A model generated the notes under the pieces. The model saw nothing but the letters and a program-made list of their open reading frames with translations. It was not told the DNA's origin and searched no databases. Below, piece by piece: positions 44,350-53,228 of a stretch of 64,000 nt of DNA. The translations under genes were made by a program, and so were the position numbers. The stretch covers positions 124,001-188,000 of the forward strand of contig NZ_BOLM01000001.1 in the NCBI RefSeq assembly GCF_016861605.1, in the 5' to 3' direction. This DNA comes from Levilactobacillus wangkuiensis. Its GTDB lineage: Bacteria; Bacillota; Bacilli; Lactobacillales; Lactobacillaceae. Numbering within the stretch: position 1 is the first letter of the stretch; each line of letters begins with the position of its first letter.

Positions 44350-45327
44350 ATGGCTAAAATGACGTATATCAAAGCGATCACTTCTGGTCTGGACCAAGTC
44401 TTAAGCGATGACCCTAAGACGTTGATCTTCGGTGAAGATGTTGGTAAAAACGGTGGTGTGTTCCGGACGACCGTTGACTTACAAGACAAGTATGGCGAAG
44501 ACCGTGTCTTCGATACTCCACTTGCTGAATCCGGTATTCTTGGATTAGCTATTGGTTTATCATTGACTGGCTGGCGTCCAATTCCTGAAATCCAATTCAT
44601 GGGCTTCACGTTCGAAGCGATGGATGGGATTGTTGGACAATTAGCTCGTGACCACTACCGTTTCGGTGGCCAAAAGAACTTCCCTGTTACCATCCGTACG
44701 CCATTTGGTGGTGGGACTCATACCGCCGAAATGCATGCTGATAACTTGGAAAACTACTTCGTAAGTACTCCAGGTCTGCGGGTAGTTACCCCTTCAAATC
44801 CATATGATGCAAAGGGCTTGGTTATTTCCGCTATCGAAAGCGACGATCCAGTTCTGTTCATGGAAAACTTGAAACTTTACCGTTCAATGAAGGATGAAGT
44901 TCCAGATGACAAGTACACTGTTCCGTTGGACTCCGCTAAGGTTGTTCGCGAAGGTACTGATATTACCCTCGTTGCCTACAGTGCTGAAGTCAACGAAGCC
45001 TTGACCGCTGCCGATGCTTTAGCTAAGGACAACATCTCTGCTGAAGTTATTGACCTGCGTTCCTTGTCACCAATTGACACTGATACGATCTATGCTTCCA
45101 TTGACAAGACCCACAAGGTTGTTGTCATTCAAGAAGCACAACGGATGGCCGGTGTCGGCGCCGTTGTCGCATCAGACATTGCTGAAGACAAGATCATGTC
45201 ATTGGATGCCCCAATCGGCCGGGTAGCTGCACCAGATAGCGTTTACCCATTTGCCCAAGCTGAAAATGACTGGATCCCTAACTCCGATGATATCGAAGCT
45301 AAGGCTCGCGAAATCTTCAACTACTAA
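44350..45327 (+). CDS. pdhB: Pyruvate dehydrogenase E1 component, beta subunit
   Basis: 325 residues, transketolase-like pyrimidine and C-terminal domains: 'IFGEDVGKNGGVFRTT', 'DTPLAESGILGLAIGLSLTG', 'GIVGQLARDHYRFGGQ', 'TPFGGGTHTAEMHADN' and 'VVIQEAQRMAGVGA', shown in short parts. It forms the alpha2beta2 E1 tetramer with PdhA. The gap to pdhA is two bases, so translation is coupled. Eighty bases separate it from pdhC, with a small GATGT/ACATC hairpin there. Confidence 0.95.
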   Translation: MAKMTYIKAITSGLDQVLSDDPKTLIFGEDVGKNGGVFRTTVDLQDKYGEDRVFDTPLAESGILGLAIGLSLTGWRPIPEIQFMGFTFEAMDGIVGQLARDHYRFGGQKNFPVTIRTPFGGGTHTAEMHADNLENYFVSTPGLRVVTPSNPYDAKGLVISAIESDDPVLFMENLKLYRSMKDEVPDDKYTVPLDSAKVVREGTDITLVAYSAEVNEALTAADALAKDNISAEVIDLRSLSPIDTDTIYASIDKTHKVVVIQEAQRMAGVGAVVASDIAEDKIMSLDAPIGRVAAPDSVYPFAQAENDWIPNSDDIEAKAREIFNY

Positions 45328-45407
45328 AAATAACATCTAAACATTAAACGATAAAATTAACGATGTGGGAGACATCCTGCATTAGATGAAAGAAAGGAAG
45401 TTTTCCC

Positions 45408-46724
45408 ATGGCTTATACGTTCAAACTCCCAGAGCTTGGTGAAGGAATGGCCGAAGGCGAAATTTCTTCATGGCTTGTTAAAGAAGGAGACGCAGTTAAG
45501 GAAGACGACACATTAGTCGAAATCCAAAACGATAAGTCTGTTTCGGAATTACCATCACCCGTTGCTGGTACTATTTCACAAATTGTTGCACAAGAAGGGG
45601 ACACTGTTGAAATTGGCGATCCACTGATCGTCATTGACGATGGTTCAGATACCCCTGCTGACTTGACGAAAGCTAGCGACTCTGCAGACGACGCTCCAGC
45701 TGAAGAAGCTGCCCCAGCACCTGCTCCAGAACCAGCCGCAGCACCTGCTGCTCCAGCCGCTGCACCTACTGGTGTTCCAGCCGCTTCAGATCCTAACAAG
45801 TTAGTTATGGCAATGCCATCTGTCCGTCAATACGCACGTGACAAGGGTGTTGACATTACCCTGGTTACCCCAACCGGTAATCATGGTCAAGTTCTCAAGG
45901 CTGACATCGACAACTTCAATGGCGCCGCTGCACCTGCAGCCGCTGCTGCTCCAGCTGCCGAAGCCGGTGGCAAGGCCGTTGCTGGTCAAGCTATCAAGCC
46001 TTGGAACGCTGACAACCCAGATCTGGAAACTCGTGAACCAATGTCACCAATGCGGAAGATCATTGCTAAGAGCATGCGTACTTCCAAGGACATTGCACCT
46101 CACGTAACTTCATTTGATGAAGTTGAAGTTTCTGACTTAATGGCTAACCGTAAGAAGTACAAGCAAGCTGCTGCCGACAAGGACATCCACTTGACCTTCT
46201 TACCTTACATTGTTAAGGCTTTGGTTGCCGTTATGAAGAAGTACCCTGAATTGAACGCATCTATTGATGACACGACTCAGGAAATTGTTTACAAGCACTA
46301 CTACAATATTGGTATCGCTACCAACACTGATGATGGTCTTTACGTACCAAACATCAAGGCTGCTGATTCCAAGGGTATGTTTGAAATTGCTAAGGAAATC
46401 ACTGAAAACACCCAAGCTGCTTACGACAACAAGTTAAGCCCAGCTTCTATGGCCGGTGGTTCCATCACGATTTCTAACGTCGGCTCAATCGGTGGTGGCT
46501 GGTTTACCCCAGTTATCAACCAACCTGAAGTTGCTATTTTAGGTGTTGGCCGGATTGAAAAGGCTCCTATCGTCAACGAAGATGGCGACATCGTTGTTGG
46601 TCGTATGTTGAAGCTTTCTCTGAGTTACGATCACCGTCTGATTGATGGTGCCTTAGCTCAAAATATTTTGAACGACATGAAGGCATTGTTACACGATCCT
46701 GCAATGTTGTTAATGGAAGGGTAG
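45408..46724 (+). CDS. pdhC: Dihydrolipoamide acetyltransferase (E2)
   Basis: 438 residues. Single N-terminal lipoyl domain with lipoyl Lys43 in '[10 protein letters not shown]', an Ala/Pro-rich flexible linker (about 90-128), the E3/E1-binding domain ('[16 protein letters not shown]'), a second Ala-rich linker, and the catalytic domain ending '[14 protein letters not shown]' (catalytic His and Asp). It passes the acetyl group to CoA and forms the core of the complex. One lipoyl domain is usual in many Gram-positive E2 proteins. Confidence 0.95.
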   Translation: MAYTFKLPELGEGMAEGEISSWLVKEGDAVKEDDTLVEIQNDKSVSELPSPVAGTISQIVAQEGDTVEIGDPLIVIDDGSDTPADLTKASDSADDAPAEEAAPAPAPEPAAAPAAPAAAPTGVPAASDPNKLVMAMPSVRQYARDKGVDITLVTPTGNHGQVLKADIDNFNGAAAPAAAAAPAAEAGGKAVAGQAIKPWNADNPDLETREPMSPMRKIIAKSMRTSKDIAPHVTSFDEVEVSDLMANRKKYKQAAADKDIHLTFLPYIVKALVAVMKKYPELNASIDDTTQEIVYKHYYNIGIATNTDDGLYVPNIKAADSKGMFEIAKEITENTQAAYDNKLSPASMAGGSITISNVGSIGGGWFTPVINQPEVAILGVGRIEKAPIVNEDGDIVVGRMLKLSLSYDHRLIDGALAQNILNDMKALLHDPAMLLMEG

Positions 46725-46731
46725 GAATAAT

Positions 46732-48159
46732 ATGGCAGATGTTGAAAAAAAGGACACCGTCATCATTGGTGCCGGACCCGGCGGTTACGTTGCCGCCATT
46801 CGGGCTTCTGAATTAGGCCAAAAGGTCACTTTAGTTGAAAAGTCCGATACCCTTGGTGGTGTCTGCTTAAACGTTGGTTGTGTACCTTCTAAGGCCTTGA
46901 TTCAAGCGGGTCACCGTTTGGAACAAGCTAAAGATGGTTCCACCTACGGGATTTCAACGAAGTCAGCTGAAATCGACTTCGCCAAGACTCAGGAATGGAA
47001 GCAAAAGAAGGTCGTTGATCGGATGACCAGCGGTGTTAAGATGCTGATGAAGAAGCACCACGTTGACGTTGTTAACGGGGAAGCCGTCTTCCTGAGTGAT
47101 ACCCAACTACGGGTTATGCCTACGGGTGAAAAGCAGTTCATGTCTACTGATACGGGCCAGACTTTCGAATTCAATAACATTATTATTGCATCCGGGTCTC
47201 ACCCAATCGAAATCCCTGGCTTCAAGTTTGAAGGTCGGGTTGTCGATTCTACCGGTGGTCTGGCCTTGCCAGAAATCCCTAAGGAATTCGTTGTTATCGG
47301 TGGTGGTTACGTTGGGACTGAATTAGCTGGTGCATACGCTAGCTTAGGTGCTCACGTAACGATCCTCGAAGGAACGAAGTCAATTCTGCCTAACTTTACT
47401 AAGGACATGGTTTCCGTTGTCCTTAAGAAGTTGAAGAAGAAGGGCGTTGATGTTATCACCAACGCTATGGCTAAGAGTTCCAAGCAAGACGACAACAGTG
47501 TCAGTGTGACCTACGCTGTCGACGGCAAGGAATCTACGATTAAGGCTGACTACTGCATGGTCACCGTTGGTCGTAAGCCAAACACTGACGACTTAGGCTT
47601 GGAATACACCAAGGTTAAGTTGAACGACCATGGTCAAATCGAAGTCGATAACCAAGGCCGGACTGCTTCAGAACACATCTGGGCTGTCGGTGACGCTGTT
47701 CCTGGTGCTGCATTGGCTCACAAGGCCTTTGCTGAAGCCAAGACTGCGGCTGGTGCCATCTCCGGTAAGAAGACGGCTAACGACTGGCTGAGTGTTCCAG
47801 CTGTCTGCTTCTCTGATCCTGAAATTGCGACCGTTGGTTACAGCGCCGACGCAGCTAAGGACAAGGGAATCAAGGTCAAGACTGCGCAATTCCCATTCGC
47901 TGGGAACGCACGTGCCGTTTCATTGGACGCCGCTGATGGGTTTGTTCGGTTCATCTACACGGATGACGACAACAAGAACATCGTGGGTGCCGAAGCGGTT
48001 GGCCCTGAAGCCAGCACCATGGCTGGTGAATTATCAATCATCGTTAACGACGGCTTGAACGTTGAAGACGTTTCCTTGACTATTCACCCACACCCAACGT
48101 TAAACGAACCAATCCAAGAAACTGCCGATATCGCAATGGGCTTCCCAACACATATCTAA
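46732..48159 (+). CDS. pdhD: Dihydrolipoamide dehydrogenase (E3)
   Basis: 475 residues. FAD-binding 'IIGAGPGGYVAAIRA', redox disulfide Cys45/Cys50 in 'GGVCLNVGCVPSK', NAD-binding 'VIGGGYVGTELAGAYASLG', second FAD motif 'IWAVGDAVPG', and the C-terminal catalytic 'HPHPTLNEP'. It reoxidises the lipoyl groups and reduces NAD. Seven bases separate it from pdhC. Last gene of the operon, followed by a strong terminator. Confidence 0.95.
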   Translation: MADVEKKDTVIIGAGPGGYVAAIRASELGQKVTLVEKSDTLGGVCLNVGCVPSKALIQAGHRLEQAKDGSTYGISTKSAEIDFAKTQEWKQKKVVDRMTSGVKMLMKKHHVDVVNGEAVFLSDTQLRVMPTGEKQFMSTDTGQTFEFNNIIIASGSHPIEIPGFKFEGRVVDSTGGLALPEIPKEFVVIGGGYVGTELAGAYASLGAHVTILEGTKSILPNFTKDMVSVVLKKLKKKGVDVITNAMAKSSKQDDNSVSVTYAVDGKESTIKADYCMVTVGRKPNTDDLGLEYTKVKLNDHGQIEVDNQGRTASEHIWAVGDAVPGAALAHKAFAEAKTAAGAISGKKTANDWLSVPAVCFSDPEIATVGYSADAAKDKGIKVKTAQFPFAGNARAVSLDAADGFVRFIYTDDDNKNIVGAEAVGPEASTMAGELSIIVNDGLNVEDVSLTIHPHPTLNEPIQETADIAMGFPTHI

Positions 48160-48190
48160 AGTCTCTCGTGATTGTTAAAAGCGTTACAGA

Positions 48191-48220
48191 AAAGGCTGCC
48201 AGCAATGGCAGCCTTTTTTG
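48191..48220 (+). terminator. pdh operon terminator
   Basis: AAAGGCTGCC (48191-48200) pairs with GGCAGCCTTT (48208-48217), then T. Confidence 0.92.
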
Positions 48221-48225
48221 CTGTC

Positions 48226-48308
48226 CTTGGGTTTGGGACCTTGGGGTTAGAGGCTTTGGAATCAGGGGCTTAGGGTCAGAGACTTAGGGTCAAAACCAGG
48301 GTCAAGGG
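48226..48308. repeat. Degenerate G-rich short repeat tract
   Basis: A run of variants of (C)TTAGGGTCA and CTTGGGGTT, with at least eight tracts of three or four G in about 80 bases on the plus strand. Not coding. It lies between the pdh terminator and repeat A11. Confidence 0.6.
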
Positions 48309-48317
48309 CACGCGGCA

Positions 48318-48512
48318 TTGGCCACCTACGGCTTCCAGGTGTTCCGCCTGCTGTGGGGAACGGTGCCGGCCTGAGAAGCGGTCCGGCGCCTCGCTTTGAA
48401 ACCTCGCTGAGGCACGCGAGTTTCCAAAGTCGTCCCGTGATGTAAGACCGGGGAGAGCACCCGGTCAACATCACCGACACAGCCGTCTCCACACCTGGCT
48501 TCCTCCGGCTCT
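48318..48512 (+). repeat. Structured repeat, subfamily A copy A11 (+)
   Basis: Stem CCAGGTGT (48335-48342) with ACACCTGG (48491-48498), flanked by further partial pairing (GGCTTCC with GGCTTCCTCCGGCTC on opposite strands). Hairpin 1 is GGTGCCGG/CCGGCGCC (one G-T), hairpin 2 CTTTGAAACCTCGC/GCGAGTTTCCAAAG, and hairpin 3 GACCGGG/CCCGGTC. Confidence 0.8.
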
Positions 48513-48558
48513 TGATGGTGAGTGATTCCTGAAAAGGGTTTAACCCAAACCCAAAATG

Positions 48559-48665
48559 CGCTACAACGGGTGTGAGTGGTGATAACAAGGTTACAGCTCT
48601 TACACCCGTTGTAGCGGTCAAAGCATTGACTCATGATGTTTTCGTAAAGTTACGGGGATGAGTCA
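48559..48665. repeat. Two adjacent strong hairpins between A11 and B4
   Basis: First: CGCTACAACGGGTGT (48559-48573) pairs perfectly with ACACCCGTTGTAGCG (48602-48616). Second: TGACTCAT (48627-48634) with ATGAGTCA (48658-48665) and an inner CGTAA/TTACG. No ORF and no T run. The interval sits between convergent repeat copies. Confidence 0.65.
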
Positions 48666-48757
48666 CTATGATTGGGAAGGGCGAGTGCAGCACTGATGGG
48701 GACGACAGCAGGCAGTGACAATCAACCTTTGCATGAGTTGTTGAATAAGCAGCAATG

Positions 48758-48939
48758 TGAGCCGTGAGGGCGGGCAAAATGGGTTCAGCCGTGGGATTCA
48801 CTCATCAGGCCCTGATGAGTGAATGGCGACTTTGAAACTCGGTTCTCAGAGGTTCAAAGCGAGTCTGAAGACCGTTCTTTGGCTTCAGACGTCCTGCCCA
48901 CCGCGTTCCGACCCATTTTGCCCGCCCGGTAGGCGCTGA
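48758..48939 (-). repeat. Structured repeat, subfamily B copy B4 (-)
   Basis: The main stem GGGCGGGCAAAATGGG (48768-48783) pairs perfectly with 48912-48927. Hairpin 3 is a near-continuous 14-bp palindrome, ATTCACTCATCAGG/CCTGATGAGTGAAT (48796-48824). Hairpin 2 is CTTTGAA.CTC/GAG.TTCAAAG, and hairpin 1 GTCTGAAG/CTTCAGAC. Confidence 0.82.
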
Positions 48940-48989
48940 CGAGGACAATTTAATCTACAAAACGCCTAGAAAAAGTTGATTGTTACAGC

Positions 48990-49017
48990 TTGCTATCCCC
49001 GGGCGTTCACTTATAAT
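48990..49017 (+). promoter_or_regulatory. Predicted promoter of LDH-like/UPF0223/SuhB operon
   Basis: TTGCTA (48990-48995), 16 bases, TATAAT (49012-49017). The leader has a CACAC/GTGTG hairpin near 49047-49058. Confidence 0.65.
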
Positions 49018-49102
49018 GGAGCTATGACTTGCGTTTTGTCCGGACCACACCGTGTGTGCCTGGGCAGGAGAGAACGTGAATTGGGCAAAAAGGAGGGTCA
49101 CC

Positions 49103-50011
49103 ATGAAACCAACGTTGATTATTCAAGGAAACTTTGATCAGGCAAGTCGGTTTATCCGGCAATTACTGGTGGCGGATCTGCCGCTGGAATGTGTTGTGAT
49201 CCCGAATGTAACTGACGACGCCCCGCGGTATCAAGCGTTGGTGGTGGCCAGTGCCCTGTGTCCCCAGATGACGTTACGGGTGGGGACGGCCGTGGACTAC
49301 GGTAAAGCTACCTGGCTGGTCTTGCTTGACCGGGCCGAGGCTGAAACCGTTCCGGCGGCCGAGGTTGCTGAATTGCGACTGTTCATGAACCGAATCGTGG
49401 AGAATGGGTTTAAGGGCCAATTGGTTTTCTGTGGTGAGCACGATGAATTGTTGACCTACTTTGCCTGGAAATTCTCCGGGTTGAACCAGAGCCAAATCTG
49501 GGGCCTGGGAACCTTTCCATTGGCGCGCCTCCTCACGTACCGCTTAGCTGAACGACTTGGAGTCGGCGTGGCGGCGATTCAGGCGGCCGTCGTTGGGACG
49601 GCGGATAAGCCCATCGTGGCGTGGAGTCGGACCTACGTGGGGCCTGCCCCCATTTTGATGTATCTGGCTAACGAGGATGCCAAATTTAACGCGGATGATT
49701 TAGGTAAAATGGGTCATTGGCTCCAACGAGAGGCCGGGGCGGACCAACGGATGTTGCGTTCTATGGCGCTTATTCGCCTGTTAGAGGCCGATTTGACGAA
49801 TCAACCCCTGATTGCCTCGGTCACGAATATTCACGATGAGACGCCTGTCTACGCCGCAGCGACCCCCGTGCTGGTGAATGGCAGTGGGGTCAAGCATCTG
49901 ACCAACTTAGTCTTATCTGAAGATGAGCAACACGAATTTGCCGAGCAGATTGCGACGCTACGAGAAAATATTGCGACCATTGCCGGTCAGCAAACGGAAG
50001 GACGCGCTTAA
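49103..50011 (+). CDS. Lactate/malate dehydrogenase-like protein, probably non-catalytic
   Basis: 302 residues with an L-lactate dehydrogenase-like outline: an N-terminal nucleotide-binding-like part ('TLIIQGNFDQASRFIRQL') and 'WGLGTFPLARLLTYRLAERLGV', which lines up with the 'G.GT.LDTAR.R..L...L.V' helix of LDH. The usual catalytic segment GEHGDS is replaced by 'VVGTADKPIVAWSRTYVG', so the proton-relay His is absent, and GxGxxG is not intact. It is probably a pseudoenzyme or has another role. ATG 49103 follows AAGGAGGG. Operon with UPF0223 and suhB, with gaps of zero and one base. Confidence 0.7.
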   Translation: MKPTLIIQGNFDQASRFIRQLLVADLPLECVVIPNVTDDAPRYQALVVASALCPQMTLRVGTAVDYGKATWLVLLDRAEAETVPAAEVAELRLFMNRIVENGFKGQLVFCGEHDELLTYFAWKFSGLNQSQIWGLGTFPLARLLTYRLAERLGVGVAAIQAAVVGTADKPIVAWSRTYVGPAPILMYLANEDAKFNADDLGKMGHWLQREAGADQRMLRSMALIRLLEADLTNQPLIASVTNIHDETPVYAAATPVLVNGSGVKHLTNLVLSEDEQHEFAEQIATLRENIATIAGQQTEGRA

Positions 50012-50302
50012 ATGGAACCAAATAATTATGCCTACCCCTTAGAACCAGACTGGTCGACTGAGGATATCGTTGCAGTGACCAAACTCTACCAGCGAGTGGA
50101 AGACGCGTATGAATTACCACGCGGCGTGGCTAGTAGCGACTTACTGGATGCCTACCGGGCATTTCAGAAGGTCGTTCCACAGAAATTTATGGAAAAACAG
50201 CTCGACAAGTCTTTTGAAGAAGCGGCCGGGTATAGCATTTACCGGACGATGAAACGGGCCCGGCAGGAAGATGGTCAGATTAAGATGAAAGGACAGGGGT
50301 AG
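50012..50302 (+). CDS. UPF0223 family protein (YktA-like)
   Basis: 96 residues, no membrane segment. The pattern 'YPLEPDWSTEDIVAVTKLYQ', 'EDAYE...GV..SDLLDAYRAFQKVVP' and 'GYSIYRTMKRAR' matches UPF0223, a small helical Firmicutes family of unknown function. It is usually next to an inositol monophosphatase-type gene, as here. It starts directly after the previous stop. Confidence 0.85.
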   Translation: MEPNNYAYPLEPDWSTEDIVAVTKLYQRVEDAYELPRGVASSDLLDAYRAFQKVVPQKFMEKQLDKSFEEAAGYSIYRTMKRARQEDGQIKMKGQG

Positions 50303-50303
50303 C

Positions 50304-51095
50304 ATGAGCCAAGATTGGCAGCAACTCAACACCGCAATTATTAAGTTATTGAAAGAGGCCCGACAACGGGTTTTAACCAAGATGCAGGATCCATTGACCG
50401 TGGCTGAAAAAAGTAATCGCAAAGACTTAGTCACCAACGTGGACCGCGCCAATGAAAAATTTTTGATTGCCGGTATTCGTGAAATTGATCCCACGGCTAA
50501 GGTTTTGGGCGAAGAGGGCTTTGGTGATGAACTCGCGAGTCTGGATGGTCGGGTCTGGATTGTGGACCCCATTGATGGCACGATGAACTTTGTGAAACAG
50601 CAAGATAACTTTGCCATCATGATTGGGATTTACCAGGACGGCGTTGGCCAATTGGGCTACATCTATGATGTGATGAATGATGTGCTGTACCACGGTGGAC
50701 CGCAACTGGGCGGCGTTTGGGCCGATGATCGGCAACTCGTAGCGCCGGCTGATATTGCGTTGGCCGATGGGCTGATTGGTGCCAGTGGTCCCTTAGTGAT
50801 TCATGATGTGGCGCACATGCAAGAAATTATTCACGTCAGTTCGGGGATGCGCGTCCTGGGAAGTGCCGGAATCGAAATGATTAATATCATGAATGGCAAG
50901 ACGTTAGGGTACATTTCGCACCTGAAGCCTTGGGACATCGCGGCAGGTCAAGTCCTGCTAAATGAGTTGGGGGTTCAAGTGTCGACTATTGACGGAAAAC
51001 CACTCGATATGTTATCATCTAATCTTGTACTAGTAGCGACGAAAAAAGCGCAACGTGATATTCTCCGAATCGAAGAAGATGACGTCTCACTGTGA
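50304..51095 (+). CDS. suhB: Inositol monophosphatase family protein
   Basis: 263 residues. The metal-binding motifs of the family are present: 'LGEEGFGDEL', 'WIVDPIDGTMNFV' and 'KPWDIAAGQVLLNE'. It is a Mg-dependent phosphatase in the cytoplasm; the substrate in lactobacilli is unknown (inositol phosphate, or nucleotide phosphates such as PAP). The stop codon lies inside the left arm of the terminator, so translation to the end would cover the hairpin. Confidence 0.87.
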   Translation: MSQDWQQLNTAIIKLLKEARQRVLTKMQDPLTVAEKSNRKDLVTNVDRANEKFLIAGIREIDPTAKVLGEEGFGDELASLDGRVWIVDPIDGTMNFVKQQDNFAIMIGIYQDGVGQLGYIYDVMNDVLYHGGPQLGGVWADDRQLVAPADIALADGLIGASGPLVIHDVAHMQEIIHVSSGMRVLGSAGIEMINIMNGKTLGYISHLKPWDIAAGQVLLNELGVQVSTIDGKPLDMLSSNLVLVATKKAQRDILRIEEDDVSL

Positions 51096-51113
51096 CCCTG
51101 TCACAGTTTTTTT
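51090..51113 (+). terminator. suhB terminator overlapping the stop codon
   Basis: CTGTGA (51090-51095, its last three bases are the TGA stop) pairs with TCACAG (51101-51106), then T7. Confidence 0.8.
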
Positions 51114-51133
51114 ATGCGGCTGGCCGATACGGA

Positions 51134-51162
51134 TGGACTTTACCAGCTATTGACGCTACAAT
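51134..51162 (+). promoter_or_regulatory. Predicted typA promoter
   Basis: TGGACT (51134-51139), 17 bases, TACAAT (51157-51162). Confidence 0.55.
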
Positions 51163-51231
51163 AAGCGTACTTACAGACGTAAGCATGCCGTGATCCATCT
51201 AATTCACCAAGCACGAAAGGAAGAAATACAC

Positions 51232-53076
51232 TTGAAAATCAGAGATGATATCCGTAACATTGCCATCATTGCCCACGTTGACCACGGGAAGACGACCCTG
51301 GTTAACGAAATGCTGAAACAATCCGATACGTTAGACGAACACACGGCCATTGACGACCGTGCCATGGATACTAACGCAATCGAAAAGGAACGGGGCATTA
51401 CGATCCTGTCCAAGAACACTGCCGTTCGTTACGGCGACAAGCAAATCAACATCTTGGATACCCCAGGACACGCCGACTTTGGTGGTGAAGTGGAACGGAT
51501 CATGCGCATGGTTGACGGCGTTCTGTTGGTTGTCGATGCCTACGAAGGTACGATGCCACAAACCCGTTTCGTTTTGAAGAAGGCCCTCGATCAACACTTA
51601 ACCCCAATCGTGGTTATCAACAAGGTTGACCGTGAAGGCGCCCGTCCTTCCGAAGTCGTTGACGAAGTCTTAGACCTCTTCATCGAATTAGGTGCGGACG
51701 AAGACCAATTGGACTTCCCAGTGGTTTACGCCTCAGCTATGAACGGGACTTCTAGCTACGAGCCAGAAATCTCCTCACAAGAACACACGATGAAGCCTGT
51801 CTTTGACACGATCATCAAGCACATCCCAGCCCCAATTGACAACACTGACGAACCTTTACAGTTCCAAGTTGCCATGCTCGATTACAACGATTTCGTTGGT
51901 CGGATTGGGATTGGCCGGATCTTCCGTGGGAAGGTTAAGGTTGGTGACAGTGTTACTGTTATGAAGCTTGACGGTTCTAAGCAAAACTTCCGGGTTACCA
52001 AGTTATTTGGTTTCTTCGGTTTGAAGCGTTTGGAAATCAACGAAGCCCAAGCTGGTGACTTGATTGCCGTATCTGGGATGGATGAAATCAACGTTGGGGA
52101 AACCGTTGTGGCTCCTGACACGTTGGAACCACTTCCAATCTTACGGATTGACGAACCAACGTTGCAAATGACTTTCCGGACCAACGACTCACCATTTGCT
52201 GGTCGCGAAGGTAAGTTTGTTACGTCTCGTCAAATCGAAGAACGTTTGAAGCGTGAATTGCATACCGACGTTTCCTTACGTGTTGATGACACCGACAATC
52301 CTGGTGCCTGGGTCGTTTCTGGTCGTGGTGAACTTCACCTGTCCATCTTGATCGAAACGATGCGTCGCGAAGGTTACGAATTGCAAGCTTCTCGTCCAGA
52401 AGTTATCTACAGAACAATCGATAACGTTCGTTGCGAACCATTCGAATCAGTTCAAATCGATACCCCTGACGAATACACCGGTTCAATCATCGATACCTTA
52501 TCTAAGCGTAAGGGTGAAATGAAGAACATGGAAGCCGTTGGGAACGGTCAAACGCGTTTGACCTTCATTGCCCCATCACGTGGGTTAATCGGTTACTCAA
52601 CTGAATTCTTATCCTTAACTCGTGGATACGGGATCATGAACCACACGTTCTCCAAGTACATGCCAGTTATCAAGAACTGGAACCCTGGTCGTCATAACGG
52701 GACTTTGGTTTCCATCAACTCTGGTAAGGTAACGACTTACGCTATCATGGCTGTGCAAGACCGTGGGATCATCTTTACGGATGCCGGGACTGAAGTTTAC
52801 GAAGGCATGATTATTGGCCAAAACAGCCGTGACAACGACATTTCTGTCAACATCACGCGTGGTCGTAACCAAACCAACGTCCGTGCCGCTGGTTCCGAAG
52901 ATATCGCTAAGGTTAAATCACCTTTGAAGATGTCCTTGGAAGAATCACTGGAATTCATCAACGAAGATGAATACTGTGAAATCACCCCAGAACACGTCCG
53001 TCTTCGGAAGCAAATTCTGAACACCAGTGAACGGGAAAAGGCTGCCAAGAAGCGGAAGACTGCTTCACGGAAGTAA
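51232..53076 (+). CDS. typA: Ribosome-associated GTPase TypA/BipA
   Basis: 614 residues. An EF-G-like translational GTPase that helps ribosome assembly and stress adaptation. GTP motifs: 'AHVDHGKTT' (14-22), 'ERGITI', '[12 protein letters not shown]' and 'NKVDREGA'. Domains II, III, V and the special C-terminal domain follow; the end '[14 protein letters not shown]' is basic. TTG 51232, after AAAGGAAG, gives the family start '[19 protein letters not shown]'. Favoured codons dominate. Confidence 0.95.
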   Translation: MKIRDDIRNIAIIAHVDHGKTTLVNEMLKQSDTLDEHTAIDDRAMDTNAIEKERGITILSKNTAVRYGDKQINILDTPGHADFGGEVERIMRMVDGVLLVVDAYEGTMPQTRFVLKKALDQHLTPIVVINKVDREGARPSEVVDEVLDLFIELGADEDQLDFPVVYASAMNGTSSYEPEISSQEHTMKPVFDTIIKHIPAPIDNTDEPLQFQVAMLDYNDFVGRIGIGRIFRGKVKVGDSVTVMKLDGSKQNFRVTKLFGFFGLKRLEINEAQAGDLIAVSGMDEINVGETVVAPDTLEPLPILRIDEPTLQMTFRTNDSPFAGREGKFVTSRQIEERLKRELHTDVSLRVDDTDNPGAWVVSGRGELHLSILIETMRREGYELQASRPEVIYRTIDNVRCEPFESVQIDTPDEYTGSIIDTLSKRKGEMKNMEAVGNGQTRLTFIAPSRGLIGYSTEFLSLTRGYGIMNHTFSKYMPVIKNWNPGRHNGTLVSINSGKVTTYAIMAVQDRGIIFTDAGTEVYEGMIIGQNSRDNDISVNITRGRNQTNVRAAGSEDIAKVKSPLKMSLEESLEFINEDEYCEITPEHVRLRKQILNTSEREKAAKKRKTASRK

Positions 53077-53097
53077 TTTAAACCTTAAATAAATTTT

Positions 53098-53145
53098 AAC
53101 GGTAAGACCCAGTGAGGGAACTCACGGGCCTTACCGTTTTTTTTG
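53098..53145 (+). terminator. typA terminator
   Basis: ACGGTAAG..CCC.GTGAG pairs with CTCAC.GG..CTTACCGT, loop GGAA, then T8. Confidence 0.92.
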
Positions 53146-53167
53146 TGCCAAAATCGTGAGTGAGCTA

Positions 53168-53176
53168 TGCTATAAT
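53168..53176 (+). promoter_or_regulatory. Predicted ftsW extended -10
   Basis: TGC-TATAAT (53168-53176); no good -35, as usual with an extended -10. Confidence 0.6.
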
Positions 53177-53228
53177 AAGAGCATTCGATTACCGCTAGAC
53201 GGCGGTAGACTTGGAGCGAATCAATCGT

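Noticed and set aside
45413-45799. 128-codon minus-strand frame rich in Ala and Gly
   Set aside because: Antisense to the Ala/Pro linker of pdhC; explained by its codon composition.
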